A stretch of DNA of 14,154 nt from CAYVCG01 sp964449985 (GTDB lineage Bacteria > Bacillota > Clostridia > Lachnospirales > WRAX01): positions 1 to 14,154 of the forward strand of contig CAYVCG010000055.1 in the NCBI GenBank assembly GCA_964449985.1. Reading direction: 5' to 3'. Of the stretch, positions 5,325 through 12,317 are shown in pieces (within the stretch, counting starts at the first letter, position 1; each line of letters opens with the position of its first letter). A program made the translations under genes and the position numbers. Below the pieces are notes generated by a model. That model worked only from the letters and a program-made list of their open reading frames with translations, was not told where the DNA came from and did not search any database.

Positions 5325-6851
5325 ATGGGAGAGTTCCATTTGGAAATGAGAAACATTGATAAAGAATTTCTTTCTTTAAAAGCGTTAAATGGCGCGAATT
5401 TTAGTTTGCGGCATGGTGAGGTTCATGCTCTTTTGGGCATAAACGGCGCAGGAAAGTCAACGTTGATTAAAGTTCTGTCTGGCGTTTATATAAGGGATGG
5501 CGGAGAGATTCGAATCAATGGACAACCTGCCAAAATCAACAATCCTCAGGATGCTATAGCCGCCGGTATTTCGACAGTTTACCAAGATCCGCAAATGGTG
5601 GAAAGTTTTACGGGCTATGAAAACATTTATCTTGGAAGCGAAAGTGAAAAAAAAGGTATTTTTACAGGCCTTAACAGAAGAGAAATGCGCAAAATGGCGC
5701 TGGAATTATTAAAGCAATATCCGCTTGACATTGATATTGACAAACATGTTTATGAATTAAGCGCTATTGAACGTGAAATAATTGCAGTTTTGAGAGCGCT
5801 TTCAAAGCAATGTAGTATATTAATTCTTGATGAACCAACATCAATTCTAACTGAAAAAGAAAAACATATCCTTTTTGATGTATTAAAAATACTGAAGAAA
5901 AAAGGAGTTTCAATAATTTATATAACGCACCACTTGGACGAAGTTAGCCAAATTTGCGACAGATTCACTGTTTTCAGAAATGGCAAGGATGTGGCGGAAG
6001 TGCCTGTTATTAATCAACAGGTTGACCCAAGCTACATAGCAGAGCTTATGCTCGGTGAAAAGCTGGAATCACTCTATCCGGAAAAAATAGCGGATATGAA
6101 CGGGGAAACTGTGTTTGAAGTGGAGAAGCTTTCCCTTTCGGGCAAGTTTGAAAATATAAGCTTTAGCCTAAAAAAAGGCCAGATATATGGAATATTCGGG
6201 CTTGTCGGCTCTGGCATAGATGAAATCTCAAAGATTTGTTACGGTGCTATGGATTCGACAGATGGAGAAATAAAAAAGCATGGCAAAAAGATTGATTTGC
6301 GCAGTGTTAAAACGGCTATAGAAAACGGTATTTTCCTTGTCCCAGGGGATAGAAAGTCTGAAGGCCAAATAGGCTCTCTTCCTATATCCACGAATCTTAC
6401 AATAGCCAAAATGAGCAGAATTTTAAACAATTTTGGGCTAATACGCCATAACGTAGAGGCTGAGGAATCCAAAAAGCTTGTTGACAAGCTTTCGATAGCC
6501 ACAACTACAATCGGTAAAAAGGTTCAGGAGCTTTCCGGAGGAAACCAGCAAAAGGTCGTTATCGGAAAAGGCTTGTTTACACAGGCCGAGATTTATATCT
6601 TCACAGAACCAACTGTCGGTGTTGACGTTGGCGCGAAGTTTGCTATTTATGACACAATGCGTCAGCTTTCGAAAGACGCAGCTGTTTTGATCATATCCTC
6701 AGACCCGGAAGAAATACTGGGCAATGCAGATAGGCTTATGGTTATACATAAAGGCAAGGCAACGCTCGAAAAAAATGCTGAGGATACTAACCTCAAGGAA
6801 ATGCTTGTGGCTGCGGTTTCCGAAGGCAGAGAAAAGGGAGGAATGGCTTAA
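5325..6851 (+). CDS. Sugar ABC transporter ATPase, two tandem nucleotide-binding domains (CUT2, RbsA/MglA-like)
   Basis: A cytoplasmic fused ATPase of 508 residues, normal for CUT2 importers. NBD1 (about 1-245) has Walker A GINGAGKST (38-46), Q-loop Gln87, Walker B ILILDEP (165-171) and an H-loop THH (201-203), but its signature is degenerate (LSAIE, 145-149). NBD2 (about 260-500) has a non-functional Walker A (GLVGSGIDE, 292-300), an intact signature LSGGNQQK (403-410) and a Walker B in which the Asp is Thr427 (IYIFTEPT). The intact site is thus NBD1 Walker motifs with the NBD2 signature; the second site is degenerate at all three motifs. RBS GGGGAGG (5310-5316) is 8 bases from ATG. The gene ends in TAATG, sharing one base with the next start. 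It powers import with the two permeases. Confidence 0.93.
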   Translation: MGEFHLEMRNIDKEFLSLKALNGANFSLRHGEVHALLGINGAGKSTLIKVLSGVYIRDGGEIRINGQPAKINNPQDAIAAGISTVYQDPQMVESFTGYENIYLGSESEKKGIFTGLNRREMRKMALELLKQYPLDIDIDKHVYELSAIEREIIAVLRALSKQCSILILDEPTSILTEKEKHILFDVLKILKKKGVSIIYITHHLDEVSQICDRFTVFRNGKDVAEVPVINQQVDPSYIAELMLGEKLESLYPEKIADMNGETVFEVEKLSLSGKFENISFSLKKGQIYGIFGLVGSGIDEISKICYGAMDSTDGEIKKHGKKIDLRSVKTAIENGIFLVPGDRKSEGQIGSLPISTNLTIAKMSRILNNFGLIRHNVEAEESKKLVDKLSIATTTIGKKVQELSGGNQQKVVIGKGLFTQAEIYIFTEPTVGVDVGAKFAIYDTMRQLSKDAAVLIISSDPEEILGNADRLMVIHKGKATLEKNAEDTNLKEMLVAAVSEGREKGGMA

Positions 6852-7846
6852 TGGCAACGGGTAAAAAAAGAATAAGTGATGAAGCCTTTTCTATCATAAT
6901 TTTTATTGTTTTATTTGCGGTTGTTGCTATTACCTTCCAATCGCTTAATAAATCATTTTTAAGTTCTGAAAATATTATAAACATGTTAAAAACTGTATCC
7001 ACTATAGCTATTGCTGCTTTGGGGCTGACGTTTGTTATTATAATAGGCCATTCGGATATATCATTTTATATGAGCTGTTGTTTTTCCGCCATGTTTATGG
7101 CGTATTTGATTCAAATCGGCTTGAACCCGGTTATTGCGATTTTGGGTGGCCTTGTGGCTGGTTTCTTCTGGGGTATGGTCTCCGGTATAGCCGTTGGGCA
7201 TTATAAGCTGCCGGATATTATTTCAACGATAGCTATCGGTTCTATAGCGTTTGGAGCAGCGTATATCTTCTCCGATGGTACGTTTATATTTGATAATTTC
7301 ATGACATGCGGCATCAGAAATCTAAGCGAATTCCAGATTTTAGGCGTGCCGTTGCCGATTTATATAATGGGCGTGCTGTTTATAGCGGCATATATCGTTT
7401 TGGAGCAATCCAAGCTGGGGCGTGAGTTTTACGCTGTTGGCGCAAATAAAAAAGCGGGATTCTTCTCCGGTGTAGACGTTAACAAAATCATTATAGCGGC
7501 ATTTGTTATCAGTTCTGTGTTGGCAGCGGTATCTGCTATGATATCCACGGCAGCCCAAGGCAATGGTAACGTTAAAATCGGTTTGAACCTGCTTATGCCG
7601 TCATTCTCATCAATATACATAGGCTGGTCTATATTCAGAAGACCCTGCGTTATAGGAACATTCCTTGGTGCATTGTTTACAACTGTTATGACCAGTGGAT
7701 TTATCGTAATAAACATTCCGTATTATTATGCGGACCTTGTTATCGCATTCGTTCTTATCCTTGCAATACTCCTTTCCAAGTTCGAGCTTTCCGAAAGGCT
7801 TAAAGCTTTTGGCAAAATGAAAAAGGTTAGGGGGGATGCGCAATGA
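6851..7846 (+). CDS. Sugar ABC transporter permease 1 (CUT2, RbsC/XylH-like)
   Basis: A polytopic membrane protein of 331 residues with about 8-10 hydrophobic segments, from residues 12-32 (AFSIIIFIVLFAVVAITF) to a last one near 300-315. The cytoplasmic coupling stretch GREFYAVGANKKAGFFSGVDVNKI-type sequence (about residues 190-213) matches the family pattern in RbsC (ALGGN...SGI). It forms the translocation channel, probably as a heterodimer with the second permease. The start shares one base with the ATPase stop, with GGGAGG (6837-6842) 8 bases upstream, so the two are translationally coupled. Family assignment is firm; which sugar it carries is not readable. Confidence 0.92.
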   Translation: MATGKKRISDEAFSIIIFIVLFAVVAITFQSLNKSFLSSENIINMLKTVSTIAIAALGLTFVIIIGHSDISFYMSCCFSAMFMAYLIQIGLNPVIAILGGLVAGFFWGMVSGIAVGHYKLPDIISTIAIGSIAFGAAYIFSDGTFIFDNFMTCGIRNLSEFQILGVPLPIYIMGVLFIAAYIVLEQSKLGREFYAVGANKKAGFFSGVDVNKIIIAAFVISSVLAAVSAMISTAAQGNGNVKIGLNLLMPSFSSIYIGWSIFRRPCVIGTFLGALFTTVMTSGFIVINIPYYYADLVIAFVLILAILLSKFELSERLKAFGKMKKVRGDAQ

Positions 7847-8838
7847 AATCGGTTTTAGATGTTTTAAAAAAGATTTTTAGGCCGGAATTTTCATTGTTCT
7901 GGATTTTGGCTGTAACTGTGGTTTTCTTTGGTGTTAATATTGGATCATATTTCTTTGATGTCGGCAACCTTATGAATATTCTTGCGCAGGCCAGCGCAAT
8001 GGCTATTATGGTTTTGGGTGTAACATGGGTTATCGGCGCAAATGAGATGGACTGTTCGTTTCCGGAAGTTGCCGCTTGTGCGAGCATGGTGTTCGCTATT
8101 ATGTTTCACACGGGTATCTCCTTAGAAATTTCCATTTTAGTTTCACTTCTTGTAGGTGCTGCTTTCGGCGTATTAACAAGTATTCTGGTTGTAAGATTTA
8201 ATTTTCATTCACTTATAGCAACAATAGCGGTTTCTACTGTAGCAAAGTCTATTGCTGCTATTATTTATCAGGGTATGCCGTTGCCTTTGCCGGGTATTAA
8301 ATCAACATGGTTTTATTCGGTTATTAATACAACTGTTTTAGGCATACCGATGGTGTTTATTATTACGGTTGTGCTTTATGTAATCTTGGTTTTGCTTCAA
8401 GAAAGAACAAAATACGGGCAATATATCTATGCCATGCGTGAAAACCGCCAGGCTGTTAAAGAAGCAGGAATCAAGCAGAATTCCATATTGTTCTCGATTT
8501 TTATTACATCAGCGCTTTTTGCTGCGCTTGGTGGCGTTATTATGGTTTTCACCGTATATGGTTCTGGCCAGCCAAAAATGGGATCTTCGTTCTTCTTAGA
8601 TGGTTTCACAGTTGTTTTCTTGGGTGCAATGGTATTAAAGCTTGGAAAAACCAACGTTGTTGGAACATTTTTCGGTGCTTTGATGCTTGCTGTTTTGGTT
8701 AATGGTATGACGATGCTTGGCTGGGGCTTTGCTGCGGGCCAAATCATCAAAGGTATGTTGTTGGTCATTGGTGTTGTTGTCGTAAGTTTCTCACGTAAAA
8801 AGATCAGTGGAAAGGTAGGAAGATTAAGGTATGAATAA
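7843..8838 (+). CDS. Sugar ABC transporter permease 2 (CUT2, RbsC-like)
   Basis: A second polytopic permease of 331 residues, the same length as the first but clearly divergent from it. Hydrophobic segments begin at about 15-33 (FSLFWILAVTVVFFGVNIG) and continue to the C-terminal LLVIGVVVVSF. The coupling stretch GQYIYAMRENRQAVKEAGI (about residues 193-211) is shifted from the canonical ALGGN pattern. Its ATG overlaps the stop of permease 1 by ATGA, with AGGGGGGA (7829-7836) as ribosome site. Having two different permease subunits indicates a heterodimeric channel, as in the Lsr and some ribose or methylgalactoside-type importers. Confidence 0.92.
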   Translation: MKSVLDVLKKIFRPEFSLFWILAVTVVFFGVNIGSYFFDVGNLMNILAQASAMAIMVLGVTWVIGANEMDCSFPEVAACASMVFAIMFHTGISLEISILVSLLVGAAFGVLTSILVVRFNFHSLIATIAVSTVAKSIAAIIYQGMPLPLPGIKSTWFYSVINTTVLGIPMVFIITVVLYVILVLLQERTKYGQYIYAMRENRQAVKEAGIKQNSILFSIFITSALFAALGGVIMVFTVYGSGQPKMGSSFFLDGFTVVFLGAMVLKLGKTNVVGTFFGALMLAVLVNGMTMLGWGFAAGQIIKGMLLVIGVVVVSFSRKKISGKVGRLRYE

Positions 8839-10012
8839 TTTTGATTTTTACAATCCCGTCCGCGTAGTTTTTGGAGAAGGTGTTTTAAGCAGCATTGGAG
8901 CAGTTGTTTCTGAGTATGGCAAAAAGGCATTAATAGTTTCTTATACTGACACAAGCTTTTACGGAAATTTATTTGAAGTCATTCATGAAAGTCTTAAAAC
9001 AAGCGGTATTGAAGCGCAGGACTATTTTGGTATTACCGCAAATCCTACAATTGCTCAGGCAAAATTGGGTATAGAGCAGGCGAAGGCTTTTGGAGCCGAT
9101 GTTATTATTGGTGTTGGCGGCGGAAGCGTTATGGATTGCGCTAAGGTTATAGCCGCAGGCGTAAAATACCCCAATCCTGATATATGCACAATGGTAAGCT
9201 TTAGCCATAGCGACGGAAGCACAGTTCCCCCAACAGATGCATTGCCAACGGTTATGGTTCCAACGCTTCCAGCAACAGGCAGCGAAATGAACGGCACTGC
9301 GGTTATTACAGACGAGGCTACAGTTAGAAAATCATATGTTTGGGCGCCGGTACTTTATCCGAAGGCAGCGATTGTTGATCCGTCGCTTTCAAAAACGCTT
9401 CCGCCATATCAAACGGCTTGTGCTGCGCTTGATACAATTGCACATACTCTTGAAGGCTATTTTAACGGTAGCCCTGATGTAAACCTTGATTTACAGGATA
9501 GATTGCAGGAAGGTTTGGTTAGAACTGTTCTTGATAACGTTACAAAAGTTATGGAAAACCCCGGAGATGTTCAGCTTCGCGGTATTATGCAATGGGCTTC
9601 TGCTATAGCTCTTAATGGTTGGGTATTGTCCGGTACATATGGCTGGGCGCCAATGCATCAGATGGGTCATGTTTTGGGCGCAAGATATAATGCAACCCAT
9701 GGCGCGACGCTCGCTGTTATGATGATAGCTTGGCTTAAATTCTATGAAAACCGTGAAAATAACATAAGGTATGCCCAGTTTGCAGAAAGACTATTTGGAA
9801 AAGACTTGCATGGAGCGATTGCAGATTTTGAAACATTGGTGGAAAGCTTGGGCGTTCAGACAAGGATTTCTCAATTCGGCGCTACAGCTGAGGATATTGA
9901 TATGTTGGTTGATGATGTTGTCAAAGTCAGTTTTGGGGCGGACGGATTGCTTGCTTCATGCCCGCCGATAACCAAGGAGGATGTTAAAGCGATTTATACG
10001 CTTGCCTTATAG
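8831..10012 (+). CDS. Iron-type (group III) alcohol dehydrogenase, YqhD/BDH-like
   Basis: A metal-dependent NAD(P)H alcohol dehydrogenase of 393 residues with an N-terminal dinucleotide-binding domain and C-terminal helical metal domain. The cofactor loop is GVGGGSVMDCAK (94-105), followed by the conserved PTLPATGSEMNGTAVI (144-159). Metal ligands inferred by family pattern are Asp201 and His205 (ALDTIAHTLEGYF), His276 (in PMHQMGH) and His290 (in NATHG), with the 14-residue spacing of the last two as in YqhD. At 39-42 the loop reads TDTS where YqhD has the GGGS of NADPH enzymes, so NADH use is possible (inference). The start overlaps permease 2 by 8 bases, with AGGA at 8817-8820. It could reduce an aldehyde released by the aldolase or oxidise a polyol substrate. 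Confidence 0.92.
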   Translation: MNNFDFYNPVRVVFGEGVLSSIGAVVSEYGKKALIVSYTDTSFYGNLFEVIHESLKTSGIEAQDYFGITANPTIAQAKLGIEQAKAFGADVIIGVGGGSVMDCAKVIAAGVKYPNPDICTMVSFSHSDGSTVPPTDALPTVMVPTLPATGSEMNGTAVITDEATVRKSYVWAPVLYPKAAIVDPSLSKTLPPYQTACAALDTIAHTLEGYFNGSPDVNLDLQDRLQEGLVRTVLDNVTKVMENPGDVQLRGIMQWASAIALNGWVLSGTYGWAPMHQMGHVLGARYNATHGATLAVMMIAWLKFYENRENNIRYAQFAERLFGKDLHGAIADFETLVESLGVQTRISQFGATAEDIDMLVDDVVKVSFGADGLLASCPPITKEDVKAIYTLAL

Positions 10013-10023
10013 GAGGTGTTTTC

Positions 10024-10869
10024 GTGGATATTCGTAAAATAAGTTTTGATGGCTTTGATTCTGTGGAAATAACAACGAATGTCGCACGCCTTGTTATTAT
10101 AACAGGCTGTGGCCCTCGTATCGCATATTTTGGTTCAAAAGAGGACAATTTCCTGTATTGGGATAAGGATGCTATTTGCTCTGGCGACTGGAAGCTTCAT
10201 GGCGGGCATAGGGTTTGGATAACCCGCCCGTTCGCAGACGAATCGATAGACGCTTATATGGCTGATAATGATCCTTGCGATGTCTGCATAGAAGGCAATG
10301 TTGTTACTGTAACATCGCCGCCAAACAAGTTGTTTAGTATAAGCCGTGGTATGAAGGTTGAAGTTTTGTCTGACAACAGCTTTTCCGTCACGAACTTTAT
10401 TACCAATCATGGCCCGATGATATATTCCGGCGGGGTTTGGTCTCCGACATGTATTGAGCCGGAGGGCAAAAAGATGGTTGTGCCTCTTGGGGAGGATGTT
10501 TCGTGGGATATTGTTAAGATTGTTATTCCTAGAAAGTTCGCAGGGAACACCGTTTTAATCAACGATCCGCAAGTGACCTTTACTGAGACGGAAATGACAG
10601 TTGTTCCGGAAGGAAGGGTAACAAAACGCTGTGTTAAGGCGCCGCAAGGCAAGGTATATGCTGTTTGGGAAGATAAGGGGCTTGTTTTCTCTAAATATTC
10701 CGAGTATATACCTAATGGCAACTATCCGTTGGACGGCTGCAACATCGCTGTATTTGTCGGGCAAGATAACTGGATGGCAGAGATGGAAACATATGGCATA
10801 GAACAGCCGGTTATTCCAGGTCAGACGATTTGTAACACAGAAGTTTGGGAGTTATCAACTACAAAATAG
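10024..10869 (+). CDS. Galactose-mutarotase-fold protein, DUF4380/DUF4432-like
   Basis: A soluble, mostly beta protein of 281 residues. Recognisable features are the early strand pair with GCGPRIAYFGSKEDNFLYW (28-46), the motif GGHRVW (60-65) followed by an Arg-Pro, and the late acidic stretch MAEMETYG (251-258). These resemble uncharacterised sugar-binding proteins of the aldose-epimerase/mutarotase superfamily (DUF4380-like, recognised from memory; not searched). In a sugar operon, interconversion of anomers of the imported sugar is the plausible role. The start is GTG 10024: the perfect AGGAGGTG (10011-10018) is 7 bases upstream and overlaps the stop of the dehydrogenase gene. It is the last gene of the operon. 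Fold assignment moderately sure, activity unproven. Confidence 0.7.
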   Translation: MDIRKISFDGFDSVEITTNVARLVIITGCGPRIAYFGSKEDNFLYWDKDAICSGDWKLHGGHRVWITRPFADESIDAYMADNDPCDVCIEGNVVTVTSPPNKLFSISRGMKVEVLSDNSFSVTNFITNHGPMIYSGGVWSPTCIEPEGKKMVVPLGEDVSWDIVKIVIPRKFAGNTVLINDPQVTFTETEMTVVPEGRVTKRCVKAPQGKVYAVWEDKGLVFSKYSEYIPNGNYPLDGCNIAVFVGQDNWMAEMETYGIEQPVIPGQTICNTEVWELSTTK

Positions 10870-10911
10870 CCATTAAAATGGTATGACTAATTTCATATCA
10901 GTTAAAACAAA

Positions 10912-10939
10912 AAAAGGATGCCTACTGGGGTATCCTTTT
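10912..10939. terminator. Terminator hairpin copy A (operon end)
   Basis: AAAAGGATGCC (10912-10922) pairs with GGTATCCTTTT (10929-10939), one G.T wobble, loop TACTGG. A-run before and T-run after make it bidirectional. It is the first strong terminator after the operon, 43 bases past the last stop. Confidence 0.75.
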
Positions 10940-10958
10940 AAAACTAAATTTTTTAACG

Positions 10959-11025
10959 GACGGCCAATGTCCACTCTACAAACGGGATAAAACCGGGGTT
11001 TGTGTAGGGGCGCGCATTGCGCGTC
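10959..11025. repeat. Fold-back intergenic element, copy 1
   Basis: A 67-bp imperfect inverted repeat beginning GACGGCCAATGTCC and ending GGGGCGCGCATTGCGCGTC. The arms share CTCTACAAAC against GTTTGTGTAG, with smaller hairpins GGAC/GTCC, CGG/CCG and CGCGC-ATT-GCGCG inside. This layout resembles palindromic intergenic repeats common in clostridial genomes, known to me only as a pattern. No coding capacity. Confidence 0.55.
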
Positions 11026-11059
11026 AGTATTGTTCAATTGATTTATTGTCAACAGTCTG

Positions 11060-11088
11060 AAAGGATGCCTACTGAGGTATCCTTTTTT
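11060..11088. terminator. Terminator hairpin copy B
   Basis: AAAGGATGCC (11060-11069), loop TACTGA, GGTATCCTTT (11076-11085) with T-run to 11088. Duplicate of the hairpin in unit 2. Confidence 0.7.
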
Positions 11089-11121
11089 ATTTACCGTATA
11101 ATAAGCGGGATTAATTCGCAG

Positions 11122-11188
11122 GACGGCCAATGTCCACTCTACAAACGGGATAAAACCGGGGTTTGTGTAGGGGCGCGCATTGCGCGTC
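11122..11188. repeat. Fold-back intergenic element, copy 2
   Basis: The same 67-bp fold-back element as at 10959-11025, shifted by exactly 163 bases and identical to it over this stretch by eye. Its presence in both units shows that it was copied with the whole duplication and did not insert independently. Confidence 0.55.
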
Positions 11189-11222
11189 AGTATTGTTCAA
11201 TTGATTTATTGTCGACAGTCTG

Positions 11223-11250
11223 AAAGGATGCCTACTAGGTATCCTTTTTT
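11223..11250. terminator. Terminator hairpin copy C (for the minus-strand gene)
   Basis: AAAGGATGCC (11223-11232), loop TACTA, GGTATCCTTT (11238-11247), T-run to 11250. It lies 22 bases past the stop of the minus-strand gene and, read on that strand, ends in TTT, so it is the proper terminator for that gene. Confidence 0.7.
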
Positions 11251-11272
11251 GTTTACCGTATGATAAGCGGAA

Positions 11273-12211
11273 TTAATTCGCAGTTATTTTAATATCAGAA
11301 AGCATGAATTTATCGTTGGCAAAAGTAATATTTGCTTGTAATTCTGCTAGATAGAATGGGTCTGGATGCTTTTCTGTGGCTATCCCCAAGCCTGCTTTCA
11401 TTTCGATTTTGCCATCTTCTTTTGGGTTGAATTCGATAATGTTTCCATAGGTAAATTCTATATCTGACAAAGCGGCAGAAATTTCCTTTGCATAATCTGT
11501 TATGTCAATACTTGTGTTGACTTTATTAGCTAATAGATTTACAAGCATTTTGCCATTGTTATTAATAACTTTGTATGATACATTATCGGAAATTTGTTTT
11601 ATATAGTCTTCCGGGATAAACTTATAATCTATAAGATCATTATCTTTTGCCTTAACAATGTGAAGCTCGTCTATGCCTATGCCTGTTCCAGAACCTATAT
11701 TTAATGAAACAGCCAATTCCTTCTCGCCGTTTTTATCATAGTCAAAGGCCTGCATTCTGGGTAGCACGAATCTCGGAGTTGTCCAAATCCAATCAAAAGC
11801 CTTTGAAATACCGCTGTATTTCAAAACGGATTGATTAAAACCCACTGCATATAAATAGGCATCTTCTTCATAAATTGCAGAAACAAGAGGGAATGTTTGG
11901 CTATTAAACTCATCAATTGATGAGATAACCTTAGGGGATAAACGGATAGAGCTGTCAGAACTATCCCAATTAACATTATATCCCATATTCTCTAAAAGCT
12001 CTCGGACAGGTGCATAAGTTAGAGCGCCAGAGCTTCCTTCTTTAACAATTGATGCTAGGGAGTTGGATATAGGTATATTCTTATTGTTTAAATAAATTTT
12101 TGAATTAGTGAAGACAGCAGATTTTATGACTCCAGAAGCAAAAATAGTAGTGATCCCGATTGAACTGCCAATAATTAAGCCTATTACTAGTCTTTTGATG
12201 TTATTTTTCAT
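11273..12211 (-). CDS. Exported protein with copper-amine-oxidase-N-like domain
   Basis: 312 residues. Residues 1-25 look like a Sec signal (KNNIKR, then VIGLIIGSSIGITTIFA, with a possible cleavage after FAS). Residues ~38-93 resemble the copper amine oxidase N-terminal domain of Firmicutes exported proteins (IYLNNKNIPI..., TYAPVRELLENMGYNVNWD...IRLSP). It is a stalk-like module, not an oxidase. Residues ~105-312 form an unrecognised domain with FDYDKNGEKELAV (156-168), an EF-hand-like D-x-D-x-N-G loop. Start ATG 12211 is supported by GGAGG (12217-12221) 5 bases upstream on the minus strand; an upstream in-frame ATG at 12301 would read through the rny terminator. The 3' end is part of the 163-bp duplication. 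Surface role inferred, function unknown. Confidence 0.75.
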   Translation of the reverse strand: MKNNIKRLVIGLIIGSSIGITTIFASGVIKSAVFTNSKIYLNNKNIPISNSLASIVKEGSSGALTYAPVRELLENMGYNVNWDSSDSSIRLSPKVISSIDEFNSQTFPLVSAIYEEDAYLYAVGFNQSVLKYSGISKAFDWIWTTPRFVLPRMQAFDYDKNGEKELAVSLNIGSGTGIGIDELHIVKAKDNDLIDYKFIPEDYIKQISDNVSYKVINNNGKMLVNLLANKVNTSIDITDYAKEISAALSDIEFTYGNIIEFNPKEDGKIEMKAGLGIATEKHPDPFYLAELQANITFANDKFMLSDIKITAN

Positions 12212-12249
12212 GGTGACCTCCCAATTTATATAGATAAATTTTTCAAAAT

Positions 12250-12285
12250 AAAAGGCTCCCGATAAATAAATATCGACAGCCTTTT
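12250..12285 (-). terminator. Terminator after rny
   Basis: AAAAGGCT (12250-12257) pairs with AGCCTTTT (12278-12285), with an inner stem CGATA (12260-12264) / TATCG (12271-12275) around AATAAA. On the minus strand it ends in TTTTATTTT, 33 bases after the rny stop. It lies directly upstream of the exported-protein gene, so that gene is probably separately transcribed or fed by read-through; no clear promoter is visible in the 40 bases left. Confidence 0.75.
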
Positions 12286-12317
12286 GTATGACGTTTGCCA
12301 TGTTATTTTTTTACACA

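Larger units (their letters stand above)
10870..11272. other. 403-base intergenic region of repeats and convergent terminators
   Basis: No credible gene. Both flanking genes end here (mutarotase-like gene on +, exported-protein gene on -). The region holds a small hairpin CCATT/AATGG (10870-10881), three copies of one terminator hairpin, and a tandem duplication of a 163-base unit containing an imperfect fold-back element. Short open frames inside it contain hairpin and repeat sequence and lack supporting ribosome sites. Confidence 0.75.
10958..11282. repeat. Tandem duplication, two units of 163 and 162 bp
   Basis: Unit 1 is 10958-11120 and unit 2 is 11121-11282. They differ at about five positions (for example GTCAACAG/GTCGACAG, CTGAGGT/CTAGGT, and three A/G changes), roughly 97% identical by eye. 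Each unit contains a fold-back element, a shared stretch AGTATTGTTCAATTGATTTA, a terminator hairpin and a tail TTAATTCGCA. The tail of unit 2 is the real 3' end of the minus-strand gene (stop plus last codons); the tail of unit 1 is a duplicate of it. Confidence 0.85.

Noticed and set aside
1572..8838. Identity as an Lsr (AI-2) operon
   Set aside because: The kinase, aldolase and importer layout is similar, but the aldolase is DeoC-like and not LsrF-like, no lsrG-like or LsrR-like gene is present, the binding protein does not resemble LsrB by eye, and a Fe-ADH and mutarotase-like gene are added.
8427..8954. 175-codon open frame antisense to permease 2 and the start of the dehydrogenase
   Set aside because: It spans two overlapping real genes in the opposite direction and has no SD or recognisable domain.
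10873..11223. Short open frames in the repeat region on both strands
   Set aside because: They consist of terminator and fold-back repeat sequence, have no SD and end within the duplication.
10958..11282. CRISPR array
   Set aside because: Only two long adjacent units with no spacers and no cas genes; it is a tandem duplication.
12212..12301. 30-residue N-terminal extension of the exported protein from ATG 12301
   Set aside because: It would translate the rny terminator hairpin, and a proper SD plus signal peptide begins at 12211.
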